From positions 1 to 54,483 of the forward strand of contig CALXUO010000055.1 in the NCBI GenBank assembly GCA_944391695.1: a stretch of DNA of 54,483 nt, written 5' to 3'. The stretch's first letter is position 1, and each line of letters starts with the position of its first letter. The stretch is from an uncultured Alphaproteobacteria bacterium. GTDB lineage: Bacteria; Pseudomonadota; Alphaproteobacteria; RF32; CAG-239. Made by a program: the position numbers and the translations under genes. The notes beneath the pieces were generated by a model, which did no database searches, was not told the origin of the DNA, and saw only the letters and a list, made by a program, of their open reading frames with translations. Shown piece after piece: positions 45,264 to 54,350 of this stretch.

Positions 45264-45367
45264 CAAAAATTGCTTTTTTGTGCGTATCTTTTTGCAATGG
45301 CTTGAGCCTGTGTGTTTTTTGGCTTAGTATTTGGGACAGTTGTATTTTGATTTAGGGATATGATAAA

Positions 45368-45838
45368 GTGTGGTTAGGTTTGATTGTGGCATTGACGGTT
45401 GTGGTGTTTGATCAATGCAGTAAATATTATATTTTATGGTTTTTGGGAAATGGCGCATATTTTCCGCTGAGTGATTATTTTAATATTGTAAGAGCTTGGA
45501 ATACGGGAGTGAGTTTTTCGATGCTCAATAATTACGGTAATCTCGGAGCTTGGATTTTATCTATAGTGGCGATGATTATTGTGGTAATGTTGTTTTGGTG
45601 GCTTAGGAAAGAAAATAATCGTGTATTGCAGATTGCGTTGGGACTGATTATGGGAGGAGCAATCGGTAATGTTATTGACAGATTGCGCTTTGGTGCGGTG
45701 TTTGACTTTTTGGATTTTCATATAGCGGACTATCATTGGCCGGCTTTTAATGCTGCAGATAGCTGTATTTGTGTCGGCGCGACGATAATTATTGTTGAAG
45801 CAATTGTGGCAAAAGTGAAAAAAGAGAGGGAAAAATGA
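45368..45838 (+). CDS. lspA: Lipoprotein signal peptidase II
   Basis: Aspartic protease that cuts signal peptides from prolipoproteins after lipidation. The 156 residues have four membrane helices. The conserved DQCSKYYI, the NTGVSFSML segment and the catalytic Asp pair in NVIDRLRFG and VFDFLDFH are visible. It begins with GTG at 45368; AGGGA is ten bases upstream. Its stop overlaps the ATG of the next lipoprotein gene (ATGA). Confidence 0.93.
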   Translation: MWLGLIVALTVVVFDQCSKYYILWFLGNGAYFPLSDYFNIVRAWNTGVSFSMLNNYGNLGAWILSIVAMIIVVMLFWWLRKENNRVLQIALGLIMGGAIGNVIDRLRFGAVFDFLDFHIADYHWPAFNAADSCICVGATIIIVEAIVAKVKKEREK

Positions 45839-46011
45839 GAGTTTTTTTGATGATTTGTTTGGTGGTCGGGTTGGCGGCTTGTTCCAATATGACTAAAGAA
45901 AAACTTGGGATTGCTAAAGAACGGCCAAATGAAAATTTGGTGGAAGAAAGAGCACCTTTGGATTTGCCGCCGGAGTTCGATTTGCGGCCGATAGTTGAGC
46001 CCAAAGCTTAG
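45835..46011 (+). CDS. Short DUF3035/BamF-like lipoprotein
   Basis: A 58-residue lipoprotein. The signal ends in GLAAC (lipidation at Cys16), then a Lys-rich stretch, and a Pro-rich motif APLDLPPEFDLRP typical of DUF3035 proteins, some of which are called BamF in the outer-membrane assembly complex of alphaproteobacteria. Full-length members are longer, so this is a minimal version. The order lspA, DUF3035, M16, M16 is a common alphaproteobacterial arrangement. It overlaps lspA by 4 bp. Confidence 0.72.
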   Translation: MRVFLMICLVVGLAACSNMTKEKLGIAKERPNENLVEERAPLDLPPEFDLRPIVEPKA

Positions 46012-46032
46012 AGTATGGAATACTGCGCTTTG

Positions 46033-47364
46033 ATGAAAAAATTTTTGTTTGTAATATTGATGATTTTTGGCCTGTGTTTGTCTTTTGAAACACGGGCTGA
46101 GAATTTTAATATAAAAGAATTTTATCTTGATAACGGCTTGCAGGTAGTAGTGATTGAAAATCACAAGGCGCCGATTGTGCAACAAATGTTGTTTTATAAA
46201 GTCGGCGCTGTTGACGAAAAACCGGGACAGGGCGGTATTGCTCATTTGCTGGAACATTTGATGTTTAGAGGAACAGCAAAAATTGAAGGACAAAAGTTTA
46301 ATCGGGTGTTGGAGCAAAACGGTGCAGAAAGCAATGCTTTTACTGCTTATGATGTTACGGCTTATCATCAGTTGCTTGATATAAGCAGACTTGAGCTTGC
46401 TATGTTTTTGGAAGCAGACAGGATGAAAGGGCTTGATATCGGCAAAGAAGATTTTGCAACCGAGCGCGATATCGTGTTTGAAGAAAGAAAGCAAAGAATT
46501 GATAATAATCCTTTGGCTGTTTTTATGGAAAAAGTTAGAGCCGCGTTGTGGCAAAAACATCCCTACGGCAAACCGGTAACCGGAGAGGATGATGAAATTA
46601 AAAATCTGACACGTGAGATGGCTGTTGATTTTTATAAGACTTACTATGCCCCAAACAATGCCGTGTTGGTATTGGCAGGAGATGTTGATGCAGATGCGGC
46701 TGAGCGGCTGGCTAAGAAATATTATGGGAATGTACGTCAATCGGAATTTGAGGCAACGCAATTTGAGAAATTGCCTGAAAAATATGAGGCCAAAATAAAA
46801 ATGGAATTGCCGGAAGTGAGAGTGGGCAGGTTGGTTAGAATGTTTGTCGCCCCGTCGATTAATGTTGAGCCGGAAATGGTGTATGCGCTGGATGTTTTGG
46901 CCGAATATTTGGCAGGAGATGAAAATGCAGCTATGTACCAGGAATTGGTATTAAAAAGTAAAACGGCGGCGAGTGTTGAAGTAAGTTATGATGGAATTGC
47001 CAGAAGCTACGGAAGTTTTGTATTGGCGGTGGTACCAAGCGGGGATATGAAATCTGATTTTGAGGATAAGATTGAAAGAGCGTGGAGAAAAGCAATCAAC
47101 AATCTGACAAAAGAAAAAATTGATAAAGTTAAGCAAAAAATGTTGGCTGATTTGGTTTATTTGCAAGATAATCCGGCATCTTTGGCACAAATTGTAGGTT
47201 ATATTGCGGCAAGTGGAGGCAAATTGGAGTATTTGCAAACTTATGCAAACAAAATAGCTTCGGTTACGGCAGAAGATGTAAAAAATGCAGCTGAATATTT
47301 GCAAAATAGGGCGCCTAAGGTAACCGGAATTTTGTATCCCGAAGGAGAGTTCAGAAATGAGTAA
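46033..47364 (+). CDS. M16 family zinc protease, active subunit
   Basis: Exported pitrilysin-type peptidase. The signal peptide is visible (residues 1-23 from 46033, cut near TRA-EN). The inverted zinc motif HLLEH with RGT lies near residue 75, and the downstream glutamate is in VFEERKQRIDNN. The 46033 start gives a clean signal; an ATG at 46015 is also possible. The next gene encodes a paralogue without the zinc motif, the usual active/inactive pair. Its coding end overlaps that gene by 8 bp. Confidence 0.88.
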   Translation: MKKFLFVILMIFGLCLSFETRAENFNIKEFYLDNGLQVVVIENHKAPIVQQMLFYKVGAVDEKPGQGGIAHLLEHLMFRGTAKIEGQKFNRVLEQNGAESNAFTAYDVTAYHQLLDISRLELAMFLEADRMKGLDIGKEDFATERDIVFEERKQRIDNNPLAVFMEKVRAALWQKHPYGKPVTGEDDEIKNLTREMAVDFYKTYYAPNNAVLVLAGDVDADAAERLAKKYYGNVRQSEFEATQFEKLPEKYEAKIKMELPEVRVGRLVRMFVAPSINVEPEMVYALDVLAEYLAGDENAAMYQELVLKSKTAASVEVSYDGIARSYGSFVLAVVPSGDMKSDFEDKIERAWRKAINNLTKEKIDKVKQKMLADLVYLQDNPASLAQIVGYIAASGGKLEYLQTYANKIASVTAEDVKNAAEYLQNRAPKVTGILYPEGEFRNE

Positions 47365-48769
47365 ACGCCCGGCATATTTGAAAAATAAGAATAGTTCCTA
47401 TTGGGTGATATCGGCTTTGTTGGCGGTGTTGATTTGGGTGATGTTCGGGTATACAACAAGCGAGATAGAGCTTAAGAGCCTGGTTGATAATTCGGAATTT
47501 AAAGGCAGAACTTTTCAAGGCAGAGTGCAAGAAATAGCTGTGCCGAAAAGCAAAATATCGGCCTATTTTATGAAAGAAGAAACGGCACCTTTGGTGGCGG
47601 TGAGTTTTGTGTTTGACAAATCCGGAAGTGCTTATGATAGCGAAGATAAACAAGGTGTGGCGGTTTTGGCGGCAGCTACGTTGAGCCAAGGAGCCGGAAA
47701 AATCAGCGCTGATAGGTTGCGTGATGAGATGGCGTTGAAGGGAATTAAAATTGCTTTTGAGGCTCAAAAAGATGTGTTTAGCGGAATAATTGCGGCTCCC
47801 AAGCAAAATATTGATCAGGCGGCGGAATTTTTGCGGTTGATGTTTGCTTATCCGAGATTTGAAAGAAAATATGTCGAAAGCTCAAAAGCGCAGATGTTGC
47901 AATCACTTGCTGCCGAAAAAGAAAATCCGCAGAAAGAGTTGTGGCTTGAGTTTGATAAAAAAATTTACAAACAGCATCCGTACGGACGTAATCCTTTGGG
48001 GAATAGCAGTACAATTGAAAATATAAGTAGGGAAGATTTGAGGTCGTTTGTTAAAGAGCGTTTGGCAAAAAATAATTTGTATATCGGGGTAGCAGGAGAT
48101 TTGACCGAAGAGCAGGTCGCGGATGTGATTGAAAAAATGTTTGGGGTGTTGGCGGCGGAAAATAATTTGTTGCCGCTTGAAAATGTTGCTATGGATTGGC
48201 AACAGAATGAGCTTGAAATCCAAAGAGACGGCGGGCAAAATATTGCGGCTTTTGTGATGCCGGGGACTTGTCGCAAATGTGATGATTTTTATCCTTTGTA
48301 TATGGCTAATTATTTGTTTGGCGGAGCAGGGCTTAATTCAAAACTTAATCAGCAAATCAGAGAAAAAGAAGGTTTGACTTATGGGGCTTATTCGGCTTTG
48401 GCGATTTATGATAAAGTTGATTTGATGATTGCAGGGTTTTCGGCAAGTAAGGAAAAATATGCCAAAGCCAAAAAAATGTTTGCCGAGCTGAGAGATAAAA
48501 TTGCCAAAGAAGGTTTTAATGATGATGATTTGGTGGCGGCGAAAGAATATTTGACTGCCTCTTATAATTTGCGTTTTGCATCAACTGCAGAAATTGCCGA
48601 AATGTTGGCATATATGCAAAAATATGATTTGGGAATAGACTTTTTGCAAAAACGCAATGAGTATGTCGAAAATGTGAGTTTGCAGCAGATAAACAATGCT
48701 GCCAAAAAGTATTTCGGGGCAGGCATGTTAACAGCCGAAATCGGAATTTTTGATGAAGGAGGAAACTGA
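47357..48769 (+). CDS. M16 family protein, inactive partner
   Basis: A 470-residue M16-fold protein with an N-terminal membrane anchor or uncleaved signal (about residues 13-33). At the expected zinc site it reads KSGSAYDSEDKQGVAVLAA and lacks HxxEH, so it should not be catalytic. It retains the C-terminal domain features NYLFGGAGLNSKLNQQIREK and the substrate-contact R/Y region. It probably forms a heterodimer with the active subunit encoded just upstream. Confidence 0.87.
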   Translation: MSKRPAYLKNKNSSYWVISALLAVLIWVMFGYTTSEIELKSLVDNSEFKGRTFQGRVQEIAVPKSKISAYFMKEETAPLVAVSFVFDKSGSAYDSEDKQGVAVLAAATLSQGAGKISADRLRDEMALKGIKIAFEAQKDVFSGIIAAPKQNIDQAAEFLRLMFAYPRFERKYVESSKAQMLQSLAAEKENPQKELWLEFDKKIYKQHPYGRNPLGNSSTIENISREDLRSFVKERLAKNNLYIGVAGDLTEEQVADVIEKMFGVLAAENNLLPLENVAMDWQQNELEIQRDGGQNIAAFVMPGTCRKCDDFYPLYMANYLFGGAGLNSKLNQQIREKEGLTYGAYSALAIYDKVDLMIAGFSASKEKYAKAKKMFAELRDKIAKEGFNDDDLVAAKEYLTASYNLRFASTAEIAEMLAYMQKYDLGIDFLQKRNEYVENVSLQQINNAAKKYFGAGMLTAEIGIFDEGGN

Positions 48770-50421
48770 TGTTTGGTTTAAATAAGGAAATTAATAAGTC
48801 GAGAGCATGGAAAAGGCTTGAAAAACACGCCAAAAAAATGCGCAATGTTGAAATGCGCGATATGTTTGCCAAAGATCCGAACAGAGCAAAAAAATACACT
48901 CTTACTCTTGGAAATATGACGCTGGATTTTTCTAAGAACCGAATTGATGAAAAAACGATGCCTTATCTTTTGGGCTTGGCAAAAGAAGCTAAAGTTATGA
49001 AAAAAATTGAACAGATGTTTAAGGGTGAAAAAATTAATGTTACCGAAAATAGGGCGGTTTTGCATATTGCGTTGCGTAATCAAAAAAATACACCGATTTA
49101 TGTTGATGGTAAAAATGTGATGCCTGAAATTACAAAAGTTTTGGTCAAAATTAGAGATTTTTCCGAGGCGGTAAGGCTTGGCAAATTTAGGGGGCATACC
49201 GGCAAAAAGTTAACCAACATTGTTAATATTGGTATCGGAGGGTCTGATTTGGGGCCCAAAATGGCGGTTGAGGCGTTGAGAAAATATTGGGGTAAAAATA
49301 TTAAATGTCATTTCATTTCCAATATCGATGGGACGGCTTGTGCCGAAGTATTAAACAAGCTTGATCCTGAAACAACTTTGTTTATTGTTTGCTCCAAAAC
49401 ATTTACGACAATAGAAACTCTTACCAATGCCAAAACCTGCAGAAAATGGTTGGTCGATGCGTTGGGCGAGCCTGCCGTTGCCAAGCATTTTGTGGCGGTG
49501 TCAACCAATGCCGAAGAGGTTAGAAAATTTGGCATAAATACGGAAAATATGTTTGAATTTTGGGATTTTGTCGGCGGCAGATATTCTATGTGGTCGGCAA
49601 TAGGTTTGATTATTGCCATTGCCGTGGGTTATGATAATTTTGAGAAAATGCTTGCCGGTGCTTATGAGATGGATAAGCATTTTCGTAAGGCTGAGCCGGA
49701 TAAAAATATCCCTATGATTTTGGGGTTGTTGAGTGTGTGGTATAATAATTTCTTTGGAATACGCAATCATGTTGTGGTGCCGTATGATCAATATCTGACC
49801 TATTTGCCGGCTTATTTACAACAATTGGTGATGGAAAGCAACGGCAAGTTTGTTGATTTGGATAATAAGCTGGTTAAATATCAGACATCACCGGTTGTAT
49901 TCGGCGGGGCGGGAACTGATGTGCAGCACTCATTTTTTCAGATGATGCATCAGGGAACGTCTTTTGTGCCATGTGATTTTATTGTGCCGGCAATATCGCA
50001 CAATGAAATCGGCGAGCATCATGAAATTCTGTTGGCCAATGTTTTGGCGCAGAGCGAGGCTTTGATGAGGGGTAAAACAATTAAAGAGGCTGCAGAGGAA
50101 CTCAAAGAAGCGGGCAAGTCAAAAGAGGAAATCGCCTTGCTTAAAAAGTACAAAAGTTTTAAGGGTAATCGGCCGTCGAACACAATCGTATTTAAGAAGA
50201 TGGATCCTTATACTTTGGGAATGTTGGTAGCTATGTATGAGCATAAAACTTTTGTTGAAGGGGCTATTTGGAATATTGATTCGTTTGATCAGATGGGAGT
50301 TGAACTCGGCAAGCAGATGGCTTTAAAAATATTGCCCGAATTACAGGGAAACAAAGAAAATGCAGCTCATGATTGTTCAACCAAAGCTTTAATCAACCTG
50401 ATAAGAAAGCTTAGAAAATAA
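48769..50421 (+). CDS. pgi: Glucose-6-phosphate isomerase
   Basis: Interconverts glucose-6-phosphate and fructose-6-phosphate. The 550 residues show the sugar-phosphate site IGIGGSDLGPKMA, the family pattern SKTFTTIET and GGRYSMWSAIGL, the active-site glutamate region GGAGTDVQHSFFQMMHQG, and a late SFDQMGVELGKQ with the catalytic Lys. The ATG overlaps the previous stop (TGATG) and the next gene overlaps its stop, so it is embedded in a tight run from lspA to mutL. Confidence 0.95.
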   Translation: MFGLNKEINKSRAWKRLEKHAKKMRNVEMRDMFAKDPNRAKKYTLTLGNMTLDFSKNRIDEKTMPYLLGLAKEAKVMKKIEQMFKGEKINVTENRAVLHIALRNQKNTPIYVDGKNVMPEITKVLVKIRDFSEAVRLGKFRGHTGKKLTNIVNIGIGGSDLGPKMAVEALRKYWGKNIKCHFISNIDGTACAEVLNKLDPETTLFIVCSKTFTTIETLTNAKTCRKWLVDALGEPAVAKHFVAVSTNAEEVRKFGINTENMFEFWDFVGGRYSMWSAIGLIIAIAVGYDNFEKMLAGAYEMDKHFRKAEPDKNIPMILGLLSVWYNNFFGIRNHVVVPYDQYLTYLPAYLQQLVMESNGKFVDLDNKLVKYQTSPVVFGGAGTDVQHSFFQMMHQGTSFVPCDFIVPAISHNEIGEHHEILLANVLAQSEALMRGKTIKEAAEELKEAGKSKEEIALLKKYKSFKGNRPSNTIVFKKMDPYTLGMLVAMYEHKTFVEGAIWNIDSFDQMGVELGKQMALKILPELQGNKENAAHDCSTKALINLIRKLRK

Positions 50422-52205
50422 TGACAATCAGAATTTTGCCCTCAAATCTTATAAACCAAATTGCGGCAGGCGAAGTTGTCGAAAGGCCGGCTTCGGTAGT
50501 TAAAGAATTGGTCGAAAATGCTTTGGATGCCGGAGCTAAAACCGTTGAAGTATCGTTAAACGAGGGAGGAAAAACTTTTATAGCCGTTAGTGATGACGGT
50601 AAGGGAATGTCTAAAGATGAATTGAGTTTGGCGGTTGAGCGTCATGCTACTTCAAAACTGCCGGATGATAATTTGTTTAATATATGCTTTTTCGGGTTTA
50701 GAGGAGAGGCATTGCCCTCAATTGCATCTGTGGCAAGAATGAATATAACCACACGCCAAAAAGAATATGATTGTGCTTGGAAAATAACGGTTGAGGGCGG
50801 CAAAAAATCTGAAGTGGTGCCGGCGGCATATAATCAAGGCACCAGAATTGAGGTCAGAGATTTGTTTTATGCGGCGCCGGCAAGGCTGAAATTTTTGAAA
50901 TCAGCGGCTACGGAGACAGCAAATTGTGTTGATGTATTGCAAAGAATTGCTTTGGCTAATCCGGAGGTTTCGTTTGCGCTTTATGTTGACGGAAAAAAGA
51001 AATTTTATTATCCGGCCGAGGGAAAAGATTTGTTTGAGGCAAGATTAGAGCGTTTGGGTATGGTTATGGGCAGAGAGTTTAGAGATAATGCCATTTTGAT
51101 TGAGGCTGAGCGTGAAAATCTTAAGATAAGCGGATATGTTTCGCTGCCAACTTTGAATAAAGCAAATTCTCTATCGCAATTTTTGTTTGTGAATAATCGC
51201 CCCGTCAGAGATAAATTGTTGCTTGGAGCCATAAGAGGTGCTTATCAGGATGTTTTGGCACACGGGAGATATCCGATGTGTGTGTTGTTTTTTGATTTGC
51301 CGCCTGAGGATGTCGATGTTAATGTGCATCCGGCTAAAGCCGAGGTAAGGTTTTATGATAATAATTTGGTCAGAGGGTTATTGGTTTCGGCAATACGTAA
51401 CGCTTTGGCTCGATCCTCAAACAAAACAGCCGATACACTTGATTTGAGCAAATTTGCATCATTTGAGAAGGTTGATTGTTTGGCAGAGCCGGCATTTAAT
51501 CCATCGCCAATTAAATTGGGTAAGTATCAGAGTATTAATTTTTCTACTCAAAGGCAAACCGTATTGCCGGATTTGGAATATAAATTTTCGCTTAAAACAG
51601 AACCAGAGCCGGCGATGAGTGAAGACGTGGGGCCTTTGGGGTTGGCAAAGGCGCAGTTTTGTGATACGTATATTATTGCGCAGAATGAAGACGGTATTGT
51701 AATAGTTGATCAACATGCGGCGCATGAAAGAATTGTGATGGAAAAGCTGAAAGCATCTTTGACTGAAAATAAGCCGCAATCGCAGATGCTTTTGATCCCT
51801 GAAATTGTGGAGCTTGTCGCAGGAGAGAAAAATCGTATTTTGGAAGCAGCACAGGAATTGGCAAAGCTAGGATTGGAAGTGGAAGATTTTGGTGTTACCG
51901 CGGTAATTGTGAGGGCTACTCCGGCGCTGTTAGGCGAGGTTAATGCGCAAGAGCTGGTTAAGGATTTGGCTGAACAAATGGCAGAGTGGAATAATGGGTT
52001 TGAGTTGCAAGATAAACTGCATTCGGTTTGTGCAACAATGGCTTGTCATGGTTCGGTAAGAGCCGGAAGGAGGCTTAGTATTGAGGAAATGAATCGATTG
52101 TTGAGAGATATGGAAAAGACACCTCATTCGGGTCAGTGCAACCATGGCCGGCCGACTTATGTCGAGCTGAAAATAAAAGATATTGCAAGATTGTTTGATA
52201 GGTAG
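50421..52205 (+). CDS. mutL: DNA mismatch repair protein MutL
   Basis: Links MutS mismatch detection to strand removal. The 594 residues have the N-terminal GHKL ATPase: ENALDAGAKTVEV, DDGKGM and GFRGEALPSIASV. The C-terminal domain has the metal-binding endonuclease motif DQHAAHERIVMEKL and the ACHGSVRAGR and CNHGRPTYVEL motifs. This indicates a self-nicking MutL, as expected in bacteria without MutH. It overlaps pgi by one base (TAATG). Confidence 0.95.
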   Translation: MTIRILPSNLINQIAAGEVVERPASVVKELVENALDAGAKTVEVSLNEGGKTFIAVSDDGKGMSKDELSLAVERHATSKLPDDNLFNICFFGFRGEALPSIASVARMNITTRQKEYDCAWKITVEGGKKSEVVPAAYNQGTRIEVRDLFYAAPARLKFLKSAATETANCVDVLQRIALANPEVSFALYVDGKKKFYYPAEGKDLFEARLERLGMVMGREFRDNAILIEAERENLKISGYVSLPTLNKANSLSQFLFVNNRPVRDKLLLGAIRGAYQDVLAHGRYPMCVLFFDLPPEDVDVNVHPAKAEVRFYDNNLVRGLLVSAIRNALARSSNKTADTLDLSKFASFEKVDCLAEPAFNPSPIKLGKYQSINFSTQRQTVLPDLEYKFSLKTEPEPAMSEDVGPLGLAKAQFCDTYIIAQNEDGIVIVDQHAAHERIVMEKLKASLTENKPQSQMLLIPEIVELVAGEKNRILEAAQELAKLGLEVEDFGVTAVIVRATPALLGEVNAQELVKDLAEQMAEWNNGFELQDKLHSVCATMACHGSVRAGRRLSIEEMNRLLRDMEKTPHSGQCNHGRPTYVELKIKDIARLFDR

Positions 52206-52214
52206 GATTTGATT

Positions 52215-52994
52215 ATGATGACGCCAGTATTTATGGAGGGATTTTTGGCCGCGGTTTGTGCCGGAATGTTTACCGGTTTGGGCGGATTATGTATTTTTTT
52301 GAAAAAACGCTATCTAAAATCGGAAATAAATCAATTTTTGAATTTGGCGGCCGGGGTTATGTTGGCGGCATCGTTTTTCTCGTTGTTGGTGCCGTCGATG
52401 GATGATATTTTGGGGCATGGCGGTTGTTTGTATATGGAGGCATTGTCTTATGCCGCTGCCTTGTTTGTTGGGGTGTTGCTGGTTTGGGGGCTTAATGTGG
52501 TGTTGCCGCACGAACATAATAATATGGGACGGCACGGGCCTAATTTTGATATACGTAAGGCTTGGCTCTTTATTATTGCCATAACACTTCATAAATTGCC
52601 GGAAGGGCTGGCTGTCGGAGTGGCGTATGGTGCAGACAGTTTGATTAATCCGATTTCTTTGGTTATTGGTATTGCGGCACATAATGTGCCTGAGGGGTTG
52701 ACGATTGCCATATCGTTGATTGGGGCAGGTTATTCAAAATTTAAGGCTGTGGGAGTTGCTTTTTTAATTGGGTTGGTGCAGCCACTGGGAGCTTTGCTTG
52801 GTTTGGCTTTGATGGGTATAAGTTTTAATATTGTGCCGTTTGGTATGGCTTTGGCCGGTGGTACAATGTTGTTTGTGGTGGTTAATGAGATTTTACCTGA
52901 GACATATGGAGCAAAAGAGACCAATAAGTCGGCCGCGGCGGTGTTTTTTGGTTTTATTGTGATGACATATATAACGATGGTCTTTCATGAATAA
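52215..52994 (+). CDS. ZIP family divalent metal transporter
   Basis: A 259-residue membrane protein with about eight hydrophobic segments. The two signature helices carry HKLPEGLAVGVAYG and HNVPEGLTIAISL, the histidine-proline-glutamate metal site of ZIP/ZupT proteins. It probably imports zinc, iron or manganese. The start at 52215 follows TAGGA; an adjacent ATG at 52218 is equally possible. It lies 9 bp after mutL and probably shares its transcript. Confidence 0.9.
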   Translation: MMTPVFMEGFLAAVCAGMFTGLGGLCIFLKKRYLKSEINQFLNLAAGVMLAASFFSLLVPSMDDILGHGGCLYMEALSYAAALFVGVLLVWGLNVVLPHEHNNMGRHGPNFDIRKAWLFIIAITLHKLPEGLAVGVAYGADSLINPISLVIGIAAHNVPEGLTIAISLIGAGYSKFKAVGVAFLIGLVQPLGALLGLALMGISFNIVPFGMALAGGTMLFVVVNEILPETYGAKETNKSAAAVFFGFIVMTYITMVFHE

Positions 52995-53009
52995 AATTCA
53001 AAAAATATG

Positions 53010-53038
53010 TTGACGATGAAAAAAAGTTAAGTTAAATA
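53010..53038 (+). promoter_or_regulatory. Promoter for tRNA-Ser
   Basis: TTGACG (53010-53015) and TAAATA (53033-53038) are 17 bp apart, about 15 nt before the mature tRNA. Confidence 0.5.
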
Positions 53039-53053
53039 TATGCCTTGACCAAA

Positions 53054-53141
53054 GGAGAGTTGGCAGAGTGGTAATGCAGCGGATTGCTAATCCGTCACCG
53101 GGAATACCGGTGCACAGGTTCGAGTCCTGTACTCTCCGCCA
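53054..53141 (+). tRNA. tRNA-Ser (anticodon GCT)
   Basis: The acceptor GGAGAGT pairs with ACTCTCC. The anticodon loop TTGCTAA inside GCGGA/TCCGT gives GCT, reading AGC and AGT. The long variable arm CACCGGGAATACCGGTG marks a class II tRNA, and CCA is encoded. A normal terminator follows, with no tail duplication. Confidence 0.95.
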
Positions 53142-53147
53142 GGTTTG

Positions 53148-53181
53148 AAAGCACCCTTTAAAAAATAAGAGTGCTTTTTTT
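53148..53181 (+). terminator. Terminator after tRNA-Ser
   Basis: AAAGCACCCTT pairs imperfectly with AAGAGTGCTTT (one mismatch) and is followed by T residues. Confidence 0.65.
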
Positions 53182-53277
53182 GCAGACAAAGAAATAAATA
53201 TATCTAAGGAATGTGGGCTTGTATGACGGGCAACTAAAGTTTGTTTTTTTTTCGTTGTTAGCAATGTTTTTGATGGT

Positions 53278-53306
53278 TTGACTCTCTAAATAAACTAGGG
53301 TACAAA
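53278..53306 (+). promoter_or_regulatory. Promoter for the TerC gene
   Basis: TTGACT (53278-53283) and TACAAA (53301-53306) are 17 bp apart, about 39 nt before the ATG. This spacing leaves no room for a manganese riboswitch in the leader. Confidence 0.5.
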
Positions 53307-53344
53307 AATTTAAGTAGTTAATTTTAGATGAGGAATTTGTAGAA

Positions 53345-54304
53345 ATGGAGAAATTGGAGTACTGGTTTACACATCATGCCGTGTTGTCGCAAGAGGCAAT
53401 GTGGGGGATTTTTGGCGTGGTGGTATTGGCGTTGCTATTCTTTGATTTGTTTATTTTTAATCGCAAAAACGAAGTACCTAATTTTACTCATACTTTGGTT
53501 TTGTGTGTGTTATATATTTTGGCCGCGTGTGTATTTGGTGTTTTTGTTATTTATGAAGAAGGACTTGACAAAGGAATGGACTTCTTTACCGGATTTTTGG
53601 TAGAGAAAAGTTTGTCTTTGGATAATATTTTTATCATGTCTTTGGTCTTTGCCTCTATTGGTGTGCCTAGGCAATATCAGCATCGAGTGTTGTTTTGGGG
53701 TATTTTGGGGGCTATAGTGATGAGAGCTTTGCTTATTTATGTCGGCGAGGCGCTTATCAGCAATTTCCATTGGGTGCTTTATATCTTTTCGGCAATTTTG
53801 GTCTATACCGGCATCAAGATGCTGGTGGTTAAACACGAGGAAGAGGCTAATTTTGAAGATTCTAAGGTGTTTAAGTTTGTTTCCAAGATGTTTAATGTAA
53901 CCGGGAAAGTTCATGGCGAGCATTTCTTTATTAAAGAAAAAGGCAAGCATTATATTACTCCGCTGTTTTTTGCTTTGTTGGTAATTGAAATTATGGATGT
54001 GATATTTGCACTTGATAGTATTCCTGCCATATTTTTGATTACACAAGATGTGTTTATTGTTTATACTAGTAACATCTTTGCTATCCTCGGCTTGAGGGCC
54101 TTGTATTTCTTGTTGGAAGCGGTGGTATATAAGTTTAAATACTTAAAACCGGCTTTGGCGATTATTTTGGTATTTATCGGGTTGAAGATATTTATTCCAA
54201 AACTTTTTGGGTTTGAGTTGGAAGCTTGGCATTCGCTGACGGTTACGTTTGGTTTGTTGTTTGCCGGAATAGGGTTTTCGATATATAAAGCCAAAGAAGC
54301 CTGA
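53345..54304 (+). CDS. TerC family membrane protein
   Basis: A 319-residue protein with about nine membrane segments. The family's acidic membrane motifs are visible: FDLFIFNRKN near residue 35, EKSLSLDNIFIMSLVF (about 85) and LVIEIMDVIFALDSIPA (about 215). TerC/Alx proteins export manganese or calcium, including to the Sec translocon region. GAGGAATTTGTAGAA precedes the ATG. The gene is monocistronic, ending at a strong terminator. Confidence 0.9.
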   Translation: MEKLEYWFTHHAVLSQEAMWGIFGVVVLALLFFDLFIFNRKNEVPNFTHTLVLCVLYILAACVFGVFVIYEEGLDKGMDFFTGFLVEKSLSLDNIFIMSLVFASIGVPRQYQHRVLFWGILGAIVMRALLIYVGEALISNFHWVLYIFSAILVYTGIKMLVVKHEEEANFEDSKVFKFVSKMFNVTGKVHGEHFFIKEKGKHYITPLFFALLVIEIMDVIFALDSIPAIFLITQDVFIVYTSNIFAILGLRALYFLLEAVVYKFKYLKPALAIILVFIGLKIFIPKLFGFELEAWHSLTVTFGLLFAGIGFSIYKAKEA

Positions 54305-54318
54305 GGTAGTTTGGCAAT

Positions 54319-54350
54319 AAAAAAAGGTCTCGCAGAAGGAGACCTTTTTT
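54319..54350. terminator. Symmetric terminator after TerC gene
   Basis: AAAAAGGTCTC pairs with GAGACCTTTTTT around GCAGAAG. It is followed by AAGG and the start of element copy C, in the same arrangement as the 11699-11733 hairpin before copy B. Confidence 0.8.

Noticed and set aside
45733..46761. 342-residue minus-strand frame opposite lspA and the M16 gene
   Set aside because: It covers three well-supported genes on the other strand and has no family features.
52998..53264. 88-residue minus-strand frame across tRNA-Ser
   Set aside because: It is antisense to the tRNA-Ser gene and its terminator, a common false gene call.
53182..53344. Manganese (yybP-ykoY) riboswitch before the TerC gene
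   Set aside because: The leader after the likely promoter is only about 35 nt, and the conserved riboswitch loops are not visible upstream.
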